From contig CAUDZT010000032.1 in the NCBI GenBank assembly GCA_958453935.1, positions 1-26,121 on the forward strand: 26,121 nucleotides of DNA. The letters are read 5' to 3'. The notes beneath the pieces were generated by a model. The model searched no databases, was not told the origin of the DNA, and was given only the letters and a program-made list of their open reading frames with translations. A program made the translations under genes and the position numbers. Positions 14,860 through 22,986 of this stretch are shown here, piece after piece. How positions within the stretch are numbered: the stretch's first letter is position 1; every line of letters begins with the position of its first letter. The stretch comes from an uncultured Collinsella sp. (GTDB taxonomy: Bacteria > Actinomycetota > Coriobacteriia > Coriobacteriales > Coriobacteriaceae).

Positions 14860-14865
14860 ATTATA
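14860..14865 (-). promoter_or_regulatory. -10 element of the small membrane protein gene
   Basis: TATAAT on the minus strand lies 32 bases before the ATG at 14827 and matches consensus. No clear -35 is seen at 17 bases; TTGAAA (complement of 14879-14884) is only 13 bases away. Confidence 0.5.
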
Positions 14866-14921
14866 CCGAAATCATTTTTTTCAAAGTATTTGACAGACCT
14901 AAATAACGTGCACTTTCGCTG

Positions 14922-14951
14922 GAGGGTCGCTGTTTGGCGGCCCTCTTTTTT
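14922..14951 (+). terminator. Rho-independent terminator before the alaS promoter
   Basis: GAGGGTCGC (14922-14930) pairs with GCGGCCCTC (14937-14945), with one G-T pair, around the loop TGTTTG. Six T follow (14946-14951). No plus-strand gene lies between the AI-2E permease (stop at 14581) and this hairpin, so it may end that operon's transcript after it has run antisense through the small membrane protein gene. Confidence 0.8.
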
Positions 14952-14977
14952 GCACAGGCGCGGTGGGATGGTAATAT
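14950..14977 (+). promoter_or_regulatory. Candidate alaS promoter
   Basis: TTGCAC (14950-14955) and TAATAT (14972-14977) are separated by 16 bases. The -35 shares its first two bases with the T-run of the preceding terminator. Transcription would start near 14984, giving a leader of about 40 bases that contains GAGGAG (15009-15014) but no T-box. Confidence 0.6.
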
Positions 14978-15023
14978 CGTTACGTTTGAACTGTTTCGAT
15001 GTGAAACCGAGGAGATCCCCTCT

Positions 15024-17681
15024 ATGAGTGCTGACTACCCGTCAATGACTACGGCCGAGATCCGCTCCAAGTTCCTCAACTTCTTTGAGGAGCGCGGTCT
15101 TAAGCTCTATCCTTCTTCGTCCCTCGTCCCCGACGATCCTTCGCTGCTGCTTGCCAACGCCGGCATGAACCAGTTTAAGGAGTATTACCAGGGCAAGAAG
15201 ACCATGAAGGAGATCGGCGCAATCTCTTGCCAGAAGTGCGTCCGCACCAACGACATCGATTGCATCGGCGAGGACGGCCGTCACCTGTCCTTCTTTGAGA
15301 TGCTCGGCGACTTCTCCTTTGGTGGCGTCTCCAAGCAGCAGGCCTGCGCTTGGGCCTTTGAGCTCATTACCAAGGAGTTCAAGCTGCCTCTCGACCGCCT
15401 GTACTTTACTGTCTTTACCGAGGACGACGAGACCCACGATGTGTGGCGCTCCCTGGGCGTTGCCGAGGATCATATCTCCCGCCTGGGCGAGGACGACAAC
15501 TTCTGGGCCGCTGGCCCCACCGGCCCCTGCGGTCCGTGCTCTGAGATTTACTTTGACATGGGCGAGGAGGTTGGCTGCGGCAGCCCCGACTGCAAGCCCG
15601 GCTGCGACTGCGACCGCTTCCTGGAGTTCTGGAATCTCGTCTTTACCCAGTACGACCGCCAGGAGGACGGCTCCATGCCAGAGCTGCCGCACCGCAACCT
15701 CGATACGGGCATGGGCCTAGAGCGCATGGCCGCCATCATGCAGCACAAGACCGCCAATTACGACGGCGATCTGATGCAGCACCTCATCAAGCTGGGCGAG
15801 GAGATCAGCGGCAAGACCTATGACGCCGACGATTACTCCGGTGCCAGCCGCTCGCTGCGTATCATCGCGGATCACTCTCGTGCCGTCGACTTTATGATCT
15901 CGGACGGCATCCTGCCCGGTAACGAGGGTCGCGAGTACGTCCTTCGACGCCTGCTCCGCCGTGCCGTGTTCCACGGTCGCCTGCTGGGTATCGAGGGCGC
16001 CTTCCTGACCAAGTTTATCGACGAGGTCAACGCTCAGATGGGCGATGCCTATCCCGAGCTGCTCAAGAACGTCGCGCTCGTCAAGGGTATCGTCGCCTCC
16101 GAGGAGGAGCGCTTCTCCACGACGCTCGACAACGGTCGCGTCTACCTGGATGAGGCCCTGGCAGCGCTTGCCGAGGGCGCTGTGCTTCCGGGCGATGTTG
16201 CCTTTAAGCTGCACGACACCTTTGGTTTCCCCATCGACCTGACCGTCGAGATCGCCGGCACCGCTGGCCACGACGTCGACATGGACGGCTTCACCGCCTG
16301 CATGGAGGACCAGAAGGCCCGCGCCCGCGCCAATGCCAAGGGCGACGCCTGGGGCAGCTTCAACGACGTGTGGGTCGAACTTTCCGACAAGGTCGCCGCG
16401 ACTGAGTTCGACGGCTATGACAACGATGCGATCGTAGGCGCCAAGGTTGTTGCCATCGTGCGCAACGGCGAGTCCGTCGAGTCCGCTGCCGCCGGCGAGG
16501 ACGTCGAGGTCGTTCTCGACCGCACCCCGTTCTATGCCGAGATGGGTGGCCAGCAAGGCGATGCCGGCAAGCTTTCCGCCGAGGGCGTTGTTCTGACCGT
16601 TGCCGACACCAAGAACCACAACGGTCTGTATGCCCACGTCGCGCACGTTGTCGATGGCACGCTGACTGTCGGTGCCGCTGTGACCGCCACGCTTGACGCC
16701 GAGCGCCGTGGCTTCCTGCGCCGCAACCACACCGCCACGCACCTGCTCGACGCCGCGCTTAAGCAGGTCCTGGGCGAGCATGTCTCCCAGGCCGGCTCGC
16801 TGGTGACGCCTGAGCACCTGCGCTTTGACTTCACGCACTTCGAGGCCCTGTCCTCCGAGCAGCTCAAGGCTGTCGAGGACCTGGTCAACCAGCAGATCTT
16901 CGCCTCCAAGCCGGTCTTGACCCGCGTCATGGGCATTGACGAGGCCAAGTCCGCCGGTGCTGTCGCCCTGTTTGGTGAGAAGTATGGCGACGTCGTCCGC
17001 GTTGTCTCCGTGGGCGCCGAGGACCAGCCGTTCTCCCGCGAACTCTGCGGTGGCACGCACGCTGCCAACACCGCCGAGATCGGCCTGTTCAAGATCATTT
17101 CCGAGTCCTCTACGGGCTCCAACGTCCGCCGTATTGAGGCCGTGACCTCTAAGGGTGCTCTCGACTACATGGCCGACCGTCTGGCGCTCGTCGACGCCGC
17201 CGCTGCTGCGCTCAAGTGCCGCGTGGATGAGGTTCCCGCCCGCGTGGAGAACCTGCAGGCCGAGCTGCGCGAGACTTCCAACAAGCTCAAGAAGGCGCTG
17301 GCCGGTGGCTCCTCCGACGCTATCTCCAGCGCCATCGAGGGCGCCGTCGAGCTCGACGGCTACAAGCTCGTCGTCGCTGAGCTCCAGGGCCTTGAGGCTG
17401 CCGACCTGCGCAACGTCTGGGATACCGTGCACCAGAAGGTCGCCGGTCCTGTCGCCTGCGTCGTCGCCAGCGTGACCGAGAAGGGCACCCCGGCCCTGCT
17501 CGCCGCCGGCTCCGATGACGCCGTCAAGGCCGGTTTCCACGCCGGTAACGTGATCAAGCAGATCGCGGGCCTGGTCGACGGTCGCGGTGGCGGCCGTCCC
17601 AACATGGCCCAGGCCGGTGGCAAGAATGCCGCCGGCATCGCCGATGCCCTCGCGGCCGCTAAGACCGCGCTCGGCGCCTAA
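15024..17681 (+). CDS. alaS: Alanine--tRNA ligase
   Basis: Predicted 885-residue class II synthetase with editing domain, close to the E. coli length of 876. The catalytic core begins MTTAEIRSKFLNFFEERG and includes DDPSLLLANAGMNQFK and the GMGLERMA segment. The editing site and zinc ligands are H569 and H573 (HTATH) and C675 and H679 (CGGTH), matching the usual 564/568/666/670 of the family. The C-terminal C-Ala domain ends with the glycine-rich GGRGGGRPNMAQAGG. GAGGAG (15009-15014) lies nine bases before the ATG at 15024; a second ATG at 15042 is possible. The upstream in-frame extension from 14934 would start inside a terminator and was rejected. It heads the run that continues into ruvX 17 bases later. 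Confidence 0.98.
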   Translation: MSADYPSMTTAEIRSKFLNFFEERGLKLYPSSSLVPDDPSLLLANAGMNQFKEYYQGKKTMKEIGAISCQKCVRTNDIDCIGEDGRHLSFFEMLGDFSFGGVSKQQACAWAFELITKEFKLPLDRLYFTVFTEDDETHDVWRSLGVAEDHISRLGEDDNFWAAGPTGPCGPCSEIYFDMGEEVGCGSPDCKPGCDCDRFLEFWNLVFTQYDRQEDGSMPELPHRNLDTGMGLERMAAIMQHKTANYDGDLMQHLIKLGEEISGKTYDADDYSGASRSLRIIADHSRAVDFMISDGILPGNEGREYVLRRLLRRAVFHGRLLGIEGAFLTKFIDEVNAQMGDAYPELLKNVALVKGIVASEEERFSTTLDNGRVYLDEALAALAEGAVLPGDVAFKLHDTFGFPIDLTVEIAGTAGHDVDMDGFTACMEDQKARARANAKGDAWGSFNDVWVELSDKVAATEFDGYDNDAIVGAKVVAIVRNGESVESAAAGEDVEVVLDRTPFYAEMGGQQGDAGKLSAEGVVLTVADTKNHNGLYAHVAHVVDGTLTVGAAVTATLDAERRGFLRRNHTATHLLDAALKQVLGEHVSQAGSLVTPEHLRFDFTHFEALSSEQLKAVEDLVNQQIFASKPVLTRVMGIDEAKSAGAVALFGEKYGDVVRVVSVGAEDQPFSRELCGGTHAANTAEIGLFKIISESSTGSNVRRIEAVTSKGALDYMADRLALVDAAAAALKCRVDEVPARVENLQAELRETSNKLKKALAGGSSDAISSAIEGAVELDGYKLVVAELQGLEAADLRNVWDTVHQKVAGPVACVVASVTEKGTPALLAAGSDDAVKAGFHAGNVIKQIAGLVDGRGGGRPNMAQAGGKNAAGIADALAAAKTALGA

Positions 17682-17698
17682 GAATCTAGGTAGTCGCT

Positions 17699-18127
17699 GT
17701 GGTCGCGCTTGCGCTGGACATAGGGGAGACCAGGATCGGCATCGCCGTCTCGAGCCGTGATGGCAAGATGGCGATGCCTGTCAAGGTGCTCCCGGCTGCA
17801 GAGGTCACCGGTATGGCCAAGACGTTCCGCTACCTGGTCGAGGACTATGAGCCCGATATCCTGGTAAGTGGGCGTCCCCTGACCATGGCCGGTGAGCCCG
17901 GTCCCCAGGCCGAGCGCGTTGCCGCTGTTGCGCAAAAGATTGCCGACGAGCTCGATCTTCCGTTGGAGTTTGAGGACGAGCGCCTGTCCTCGCAAGAGGC
18001 AAAGCGTATCCTGCGCGAGCAGGGCCTCAACGAAAAGCAGATGAGGGGCAAGATTGACATGATTGCCGCCAGCCTGTTTTTGCAGACGTGGCTTGATCGT
18101 AAAAACGAGGAGGTTTCGCATGCCTAG
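17699..18127 (+). CDS. ruvX: Putative pre-16S rRNA nuclease / Holliday junction resolvase-like protein (YqgF)
   Basis: Predicted 142-residue RNase H-fold protein of the YqgF/RuvX family, implicated in processing the 5' end of 16S rRNA. The first acidic site is in ALDIGETRIGIAVS (D7), the second in EDERLSSQEA, and the third in KIDMIAASLFLQTWLD. Length is normal (about 140). The start is GTG at 17699 with a weak AGG upstream. Its end overlaps the start of mltG by eight bases. Order alaS-ruvX-mltG is widespread in Gram-positive bacteria, supporting both calls. Confidence 0.94.
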   Translation: MVALALDIGETRIGIAVSSRDGKMAMPVKVLPAAEVTGMAKTFRYLVEDYEPDILVSGRPLTMAGEPGPQAERVAAVAQKIADELDLPLEFEDERLSSQEAKRILREQGLNEKQMRGKIDMIAASLFLQTWLDRKNEEVSHA

Positions 18128-19553
18128 CGCTCCCGATCCGCGCCAGCCGAATTGTACACGTCAGTCGGCGTCGCGCCCTGCCCAGCCTGGCCAGCGTCCG
18201 GCACAGCCGACCCAGCGCGCAGCTCAGTCTGCCGCGCGCCCGGTGCAGTCCTCCTCTCGTTCGGCCCAACCTGTTCAACGGACGGGTCAGCAGCCTTCTG
18301 CTCGTTCGGTTCAGTATCCGGCTTCTCACGCGGCTCAGCAGCCCACTGCTCGTTCGGCTCAGCCTGCAGGCGGTGCTCGCTTTAAGCAACAGGCACCTAC
18401 CCAGCGAACGCAGGCCCCCCAATCGCATTCGCATCACGCTCGCGGTTCGCATGGCGTTGCTCCGGCGACTCGCTCGAGCTACAACACGCATGCTCGTCGC
18501 GGTGCTCAAAAGAAGAGTTCTCCGGTTCCTATGATCATCGGCGTTGTGGTGGCCGTAATCGCGCTTGCTACTATCGCTTTCTTTGTCGTACCTGCCGTTA
18601 AGGGCTTCTTTGCCGGTGAGGATGCGAAAGTCGCTGCTGGCCAGCAAGTTACGGTGACCATTCCCGACGGTGCTTCGGGCGATACGATCGCCTCGATTCT
18701 CTCCGAGAACCATATCGTCGAAAATCCCAAGGATTACTACGCGGCGGTGAAAAAGCTTAACGCCGATATGTCGCTTAAGCCTGGCACCTACTCGTTCACC
18801 ACACTCATGGATGCGACCAAGGTTGTTCAGCAGCTCATGGAAGGCCCCAACGCGGGCTCCAATGCGCTGACTATCCCTGAGGGTCTGACAGTCGATCAAG
18901 TCGCCGACCGCGTGGCCCAGGCCTACGACAGCATCTCTAAGGAAGACTTCCTCAACCAGGCCAAGGCCTCCAACTACGTGGACGACTATAGCTTCCTTAA
19001 GGGCGCCGCCAACGACTCGCTCGAGGGTTTCTTGTTCCCCAAGACCTATTCGTTGGGTGATTCGCCGACGGCCGATGACGTGATTCGCGCCATGCTCGAT
19101 CAGTTTAAGACTGAGTACAAGTCGCTTGACTTTGCGAGCTGCGAAGCCAAGATCAAGGAGCGCTACGGTGTGGAGATGTCCGACTACGACATCGTTAACT
19201 TGGCCTCTATCGTTGAGCGCGAGGGCCTCAACGCCGATCAACGTGCGCACGTGGCCTCGGTCTTCTACAACCGCCTTGCAGGCAAGCTCGACGGTCTGCG
19301 CTATCTCAACAGCGATGCGACCATGATGTATGTCACCGGTGGCGAGGTTACCGCCGACGACCTGCAGAGCGATAGCCCGTATAACACCTATAAGCACGAG
19401 GGCCTGCCACCCACGCCCATCTGCTCTCCGTCGCTCGAGGCACTCAAGGCCACGCTTGAGCCGACCGACTCCGATGACCTGTATTTCTACATTACGCAGG
19501 ACGAGGAGTACTTCTCGCAAACCTACGAAGAGCATCAACAGTCTTGGAATTAG
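18120..19553 (+). CDS. mltG: Endolytic peptidoglycan transglycosylase MltG, with long disordered N-terminus
   Basis: Predicted 477-residue membrane-anchored lytic transglycosylase (YceG family) that cuts nascent glycan strands. Residues 1-136 form a cytosolic low-complexity region rich in Gln, Pro, Ala, Ser and Arg, with near repeats such as QPSARSVQYPA and QPTARSAQPAG. A membrane segment follows (about 138-161), then a LysM-like part (VTIPDGASGDTIASIL) and the YceG domain. The catalytic glutamate is E366 in LASIVEREG. The C-terminal hallmarks NSDATMMY and YNTYKHEGLPPTPICSPS are intact. The ATG at 18120 has GAGGAGG (18107-18113) six bases upstream and was preferred to an ATG at 18063. The N-terminal extension is far longer than in E. 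coli MltG but similar extensions occur in Gram-positive homologues. Confidence 0.95.
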   Translation: MPSAPDPRQPNCTRQSASRPAQPGQRPAQPTQRAAQSAARPVQSSSRSAQPVQRTGQQPSARSVQYPASHAAQQPTARSAQPAGGARFKQQAPTQRTQAPQSHSHHARGSHGVAPATRSSYNTHARRGAQKKSSPVPMIIGVVVAVIALATIAFFVVPAVKGFFAGEDAKVAAGQQVTVTIPDGASGDTIASILSENHIVENPKDYYAAVKKLNADMSLKPGTYSFTTLMDATKVVQQLMEGPNAGSNALTIPEGLTVDQVADRVAQAYDSISKEDFLNQAKASNYVDDYSFLKGAANDSLEGFLFPKTYSLGDSPTADDVIRAMLDQFKTEYKSLDFASCEAKIKERYGVEMSDYDIVNLASIVEREGLNADQRAHVASVFYNRLAGKLDGLRYLNSDATMMYVTGGEVTADDLQSDSPYNTYKHEGLPPTPICSPSLEALKATLEPTDSDDLYFYITQDEEYFSQTYEEHQQSWN

Positions 19554-19554
19554 C

Positions 19555-20052
19555 ATGAGGATTTTTAGCCCCAAACGATACGTTGCCTCGGTCGATCGCA
19601 TCGACCTTGATACCCTGTGGGCCGACGGCAAACGCGCCATTCTGCTCGATCGCGATAACACTCTGGTGCCGCGCGACACCGAGCAGGTTCCCACTGCGGT
19701 TTCCGCTTGGCTCGACGCCGCCCGCGCCAAAGGCTTTAAGCTGTGCATGGTGTCCAACAACTGGCATCGCGACCAGGTCATGAGCTCTGCACGCGAGCTG
19801 GGACTCGAGGCCATTAGCCACGCCATGAAGCCCGCCCCGTTTGCCTTGAAGGCGGGTCTTAAGCGCCTCGGCGCCACGGCAGACGAGGCGGTGCTGATCG
19901 GCGATCAGCTGTACACGGACGTGTGGAGCGGTAATTTTGCCGGCGTTGACACTATTCTGGTCAAGCCGCAGGCAACCCAGGACCTGTGGTACACGCAGAT
20001 CTTCCGTATCTTTGAGCGCCGGGCCCTGCGCGACCTTCCCTGCGAGGAATAG
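19555..20052 (+). CDS. YqeG family HAD IIIA-type phosphatase
   Basis: Predicted 165-residue cytosolic phosphatase of the HAD superfamily. Motif I is LLDRDNTLV with the nucleophile D32 and general acid D34. Motif II is MVSNN, and motifs III and IV lie in MKPAPFALKAGL and IGDQLYTDVWSGN. This arrangement, short and capless, is that of YqeG proteins, which are related to mitochondrial phosphatidylglycerophosphate phosphatase; the bacterial substrate is not settled. The ATG at 19555 lies one base after the mltG stop and has no good ribosome binding site, so translation probably depends on coupling. Position before aro genes matches the B. subtilis habit of yqeG lying near aroE. Confidence 0.92.
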   Translation: MRIFSPKRYVASVDRIDLDTLWADGKRAILLDRDNTLVPRDTEQVPTAVSAWLDAARAKGFKLCMVSNNWHRDQVMSSARELGLEAISHAMKPAPFALKAGLKRLGATADEAVLIGDQLYTDVWSGNFAGVDTILVKPQATQDLWYTQIFRIFERRALRDLPCEE

Positions 20053-20060
20053 GTTTCGCC

Positions 20061-20594
20061 ATGTCTCAGCACATCAAACACGGCTGCGACCATATCTTCT
20101 TTATCGGCTTTTTGGGCGCGGGCAAGTCGACGCTTGCGCGCAATGTGGGCACTATGTTCAAGCGTCGATTCATCGATACCGATCGCTTGGTTGTGCGTCG
20201 ATGCGGCAAGTCGGTGACCGAGATATTTGAGACCGAGGGCGAGGATCGTTTTCGCGAGCTCGAGACCTCGGCACTCCGTTCGCTTCAAAGCGAGCGCAGC
20301 CTGCTGGTATCGTGCGGGGGCGGCATCGTCGAGACGTCGGTGAACATTGAGCTGATGCACGAGATGGGTACATGCGTGTACCTCGAAGGCGACTTTGAGG
20401 ACTCGTTGCGCCAGATTCGTCGCTCCGATACCCGGCCCGATTTCCGCTCGCCCGAGCACGCTGCGCGCTTGTTTGAGCATCGCCGTCCGCTGTATCGCCA
20501 GGCGGCCGATATTACCCTTGATATTCGCAACAAGTCCTTCGAGGACGTTTCCTACCTTTGTGCCGAGATGCTTTTGGAGCGTGGACTGCTATGA
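20061..20594 (+). CDS. aroK: Shikimate kinase
   Basis: Predicted 177-residue cytosolic kinase that phosphorylates shikimate with ATP in the chorismate pathway. The Walker A loop is GFLGAGKST (residues 16-24). Substrate-binding residues are in place: D39/D41 (IDTDRLV), R65 (EDRFRELE) and GGG at 86-88. The lid arginine is in TRPDF and the adenine-side arginine in RRPLYRQAADI. All the residues I would require for activity are visible. It lies eight bases after the YqeG-type gene and overlaps the AroB-like gene by four bases (ATGA). Confidence 0.94.
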   Translation: MSQHIKHGCDHIFFIGFLGAGKSTLARNVGTMFKRRFIDTDRLVVRRCGKSVTEIFETEGEDRFRELETSALRSLQSERSLLVSCGGGIVETSVNIELMHEMGTCVYLEGDFEDSLRQIRRSDTRPDFRSPEHAARLFEHRRPLYRQAADITLDIRNKSFEDVSYLCAEMLLERGLL

Positions 20595-21700
20595 TTCGCC
20601 GTCAACTTATCAATTTCCAAAACCGCAGTGTCGATGTCCGCGTCGGATTGGGGGCGTTCGAGGAGCTGTCGCGCATGTTTGCCTCGGCTGTGGGCAAGCC
20701 TAAGCGTGCGATGGTGGTTTGGAACGACGCCACATCCGAGCGTTTTGGCGAGGTTGTCGAGCATGCACTTGTTGACGCCGGTTTTGCCGTGTCGCCGCTC
20801 GTCCTCGAGGTTTCGCCTGCCGGTGCTACGCTGGTCGATGCCGATACCGTCTTTGGCGCGCTGTCGGCTAACGGCATTACCTGCGATGATCTCGTTGTCG
20901 CTGTCGGCGACACGGCGACCTGCTCGGTTGTTTGCTGGTGCGCCAATCAGTGGTGCGGTCGCACCGAGTGCGCCTTGCTGCCGACGACGTTCGACGCCAT
21001 GCTCACGGTCGCGACGACCATGAAGCCGCTTGTCGCCTCGTCGGCGCATGCGCTTCCCGCTATCGCGTTCCGTCCCGAGCCGGGCTTGGTCGTGTGTGAC
21101 CTCGACCTTGTACGCGCGGCGGACCCCGAGGACCTCAAGCTCGGCTATGCGGTACTTGTTGGCACCATGCTTTCGAGCAGCAAGTCCCGCTGGAATCAGT
21201 TTACCGAGACCATTCCCGAGATTCTCGCGGGCGAGGAGGTCGCGCTCGTCAATGCCGTTCAGTGGTCTCAGACTGCCCGTAAGGACGTACTGATGGCCAC
21301 GAACCCGAGCGCCCGCCATGCGCTCGATTTTGGCAAGACAGGGGAGCGTACTCTGCGCGTCTGCCTGGGCAAAGCCGCGGTGCAGGTTCCTGCCTACCAG
21401 CTGCTGTCCGAGGGCATGCGCTTTGAGGCGCGCCTAGCACATGATGCCTGCGACTTCGATATCGATTACGTCTTTGAGGTCGATGACTGCCTGGAGGACT
21501 TTGGTATCGAGGAGCTTGCCTTCGATCTGGAGCCTGCCGCATATATCGAGGAGTTCCGCAGGCAGCAGTTTGTTCGCTCGAACCGCAGCATGTTGCCGCT
21601 GCCCGCGGCGCTCGGCGCCATTCGTCTAACGAGCGTTGAGGACGAGGTTCTCGACCGCCATGCTCACGCATACTTGGCTTCTCGCAAAGAACTTCTCTAG
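20591..21700 (+). CDS. AroB (3-dehydroquinate synthase) homologue lacking the active site, probable pseudoenzyme
   Basis: Predicted 369-residue protein that aligns along its length with 3-dehydroquinate synthase but has lost nearly every catalytic feature. The NAD loop GGGVVGDLxG is replaced by AVGDTAT (104-110). The family segment PTTLLxQVDSSVGGKT appears as PTTFDAMLTVATTMK (131-145), losing the Asp and the GGK. The zinc glutamate segment AEVIKYG reads AVLVGTM (187-193). The two zinc histidines are gone, with NxGHTxGHA reading DFGKTGERT (246-254) and HGEAVAxGM reading LSEGMRF (272-278). Retained parts include the VVCDLDLV strand and the C-terminal LPLPAALGAIRL. The frame is open with no stop, start is coupled to aroK, and GGAG lies 11 bases upstream, so it is expressed rather than a decayed gene. 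It may be structural, regulatory or have a new reaction. Confidence 0.85.
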   Translation: MIRRQLINFQNRSVDVRVGLGAFEELSRMFASAVGKPKRAMVVWNDATSERFGEVVEHALVDAGFAVSPLVLEVSPAGATLVDADTVFGALSANGITCDDLVVAVGDTATCSVVCWCANQWCGRTECALLPTTFDAMLTVATTMKPLVASSAHALPAIAFRPEPGLVVCDLDLVRAADPEDLKLGYAVLVGTMLSSSKSRWNQFTETIPEILAGEEVALVNAVQWSQTARKDVLMATNPSARHALDFGKTGERTLRVCLGKAAVQVPAYQLLSEGMRFEARLAHDACDFDIDYVFEVDDCLEDFGIEELAFDLEPAAYIEEFRRQQFVRSNRSMLPLPAALGAIRLTSVEDEVLDRHAHAYLASRKELL

Positions 21701-21703
21701 GAT

Positions 21704-21732
21704 TTATTGACATACATCGTCTTTCGTATCAT
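21704..21732 (+). promoter_or_regulatory. Candidate promoter of the aminopeptidase gene
   Basis: TATCAT (21727-21732) lies 17 bases after TTATTG (21704-21709). A better -35 match, TTGACA (21707-21712), is only 14 bases away. The gap follows the aroB-like stop, with no terminator seen. Confidence 0.35.
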
Positions 21733-21737
21733 GTTGA

Positions 21738-21802
21738 GGGGCGGGTTTCCAATCGGTTGCGAATCGCGCGCGATTCCATCTTTCGATCGAGGCCCGTCCC
21801 GC
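21738..21802 (+). promoter_or_regulatory. Structured leader with a perfect 16-bp palindrome
   Basis: GAATCGCGCGCGATTC (21761-21776) is a perfect palindrome. It is enclosed by GGGCGGG (21740-21746) and CCCGTCCC (about 21793-21800), which can pair with a one-base bulge. The element ends about 20 bases before the ribosome binding site of the aminopeptidase gene. It may be an operator or an RNA hairpin; there is no T-run. Confidence 0.4.
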
Positions 21803-21832
21803 TTTTATGAGGACAATAAGAAAGGAATCTGC

Positions 21833-22963
21833 ATGTCTGAGTTTGCTGCCGGTCCTGCCGGTCGTATCGAGCGTGTTCGTGCCCTGATGGCTGAGCGCGG
21901 CTACGACGCTATCGTCGTGCGCGACGAGGCCAACCTTCGTTGGCTCACGGGCGTGAAGGGCGTCTTCGACTACACCTTCGAGTTCCCGCACGCTGCATTT
22001 ATTACGGCCGACCAGTGCCTGTTCCATACCGACTCACGCTATCTCAACAGCTTTGAGGAGAACACGTCCGCCGGCAGCCCCTGGGTCTACGACATGGACG
22101 AGGGCACCATCCCCGGTTGGGTCGCCGGCAAGATCGCGGCTAACAAGTGCCGTGTCTGCGCTGTCGAGGACGACATGCAGATCAACTTCTACCAGGGTAT
22201 CCAGCGTGGCCTTGAGGATCGTTCCGTCGCCTGCATGCTGCCGCTGATGCATGACGACATTCGCAAGATGCGCGCCATCAAGGACGCCGAGGAGATCGAG
22301 CTCATGCGCCATGCGCAGTCGATTACCGACGCCGCCTTCCAGCACATGCTCGGCTATATTAAGCCCGGTATGACCGAGAAGCAGGTTCGCAACGAGCTCG
22401 AGAACTTTATGTTCGCCAACGGCGCCGACAGCCTGGCCTTCGGCTCCATCGTGGCGAGCGGCCCCAACACCGCCAACCCGCATGCCGTCCCGAGCGACCG
22501 CGTGATCGAGAAGGGCGACTTCGTTCTCATGGATTATGGCGCGGGCTATTGCGACTACCGCTCCGACATGACTCGTACCGTCGTGATGGGCGAGCCCACG
22601 CAGGAGCAGCTCGACTTGTACGCGCTCGTGCGCCGTGCGCACGAGGAGTGCGTCGCCGCCATCCATCCGGGCGTCGAGGGCAACGACATTTTCAAGCTTT
22701 CCAAGAAGATCATTGGCGATGCCGGCTATGGCGATTACTACAACCATGGTCTGGGCCACGGCGTGGGCATTGACATCCACGAGCTGCCCAACTTCAACCG
22801 CAGCAAGAATATCATCGAGGTCGGCTCGGTTATCACCATGGAGCCCGGCGTCTACCTGCCCGGCGTGGGCGGCGTGCGCCTGGAGGACTACGGCGTGGTC
22901 ACCGAGAACGGCTACGAGCCCTTCACCAAGACGCCGCATGACCTTCACGTCATCGATTGCTAG
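21833..22963 (+). CDS. M24 family Xaa-Pro aminopeptidase-like protein
   Basis: Predicted 376-residue cytosolic metallopeptidase with an N-terminal creatinase-like domain (about residues 8-135) and a C-terminal pita-bread domain. All five dinuclear metal ligands are present: D234 (LMDYGAG), D245 (YRSDMTRT), H309 (GLGHGVGIDIHE), E337 (TMEPGVYLPG) and E351 (RLEDYG). The family removes an N-terminal residue before proline. AAAGGA (21821-21826) lies six bases before the ATG at 21833; the longer reading from 21707 runs through the leader palindrome and was rejected. Placement directly before efp is common in Gram-positive genomes, but a terminator and a promoter separate them here. Confidence 0.94.
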   Translation: MSEFAAGPAGRIERVRALMAERGYDAIVVRDEANLRWLTGVKGVFDYTFEFPHAAFITADQCLFHTDSRYLNSFEENTSAGSPWVYDMDEGTIPGWVAGKIAANKCRVCAVEDDMQINFYQGIQRGLEDRSVACMLPLMHDDIRKMRAIKDAEEIELMRHAQSITDAAFQHMLGYIKPGMTEKQVRNELENFMFANGADSLAFGSIVASGPNTANPHAVPSDRVIEKGDFVLMDYGAGYCDYRSDMTRTVVMGEPTQEQLDLYALVRRAHEECVAAIHPGVEGNDIFKLSKKIIGDAGYGDYYNHGLGHGVGIDIHELPNFNRSKNIIEVGSVITMEPGVYLPGVGGVRLEDYGVVTENGYEPFTKTPHDLHVIDC

Positions 22964-22977
22964 TCTACTTCGGTAGA
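22964..22977 (+). other. Small UUCG-tetraloop hairpin after the aminopeptidase stop
   Basis: TCTAC and GTAGA close a TTCG loop, giving the very stable C(UUCG)G tetraloop right after the stop codon. It may protect the mRNA 3' end or help fold the terminator that follows. Confidence 0.5.
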
Positions 22978-22986
22978 TAGTTTGGG

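Noticed and set aside
14890..14895. TTGACA as -35 of a plus-strand promoter upstream of alaS
   Set aside because: No -10-like hexamer occurs 16-19 bases downstream, and the hairpin terminator would stop the transcript before alaS.
15717..17540. Minus-strand ORF of 607 codons opposite alaS
   Set aside because: Antisense shadow of alaS, same composition bias and no recognisable domain.
18027..19877. Minus-strand ORF of 616 codons opposite mltG
   Set aside because: It spans the ends of three real plus-strand genes and is Arg/Leu-rich without domains.
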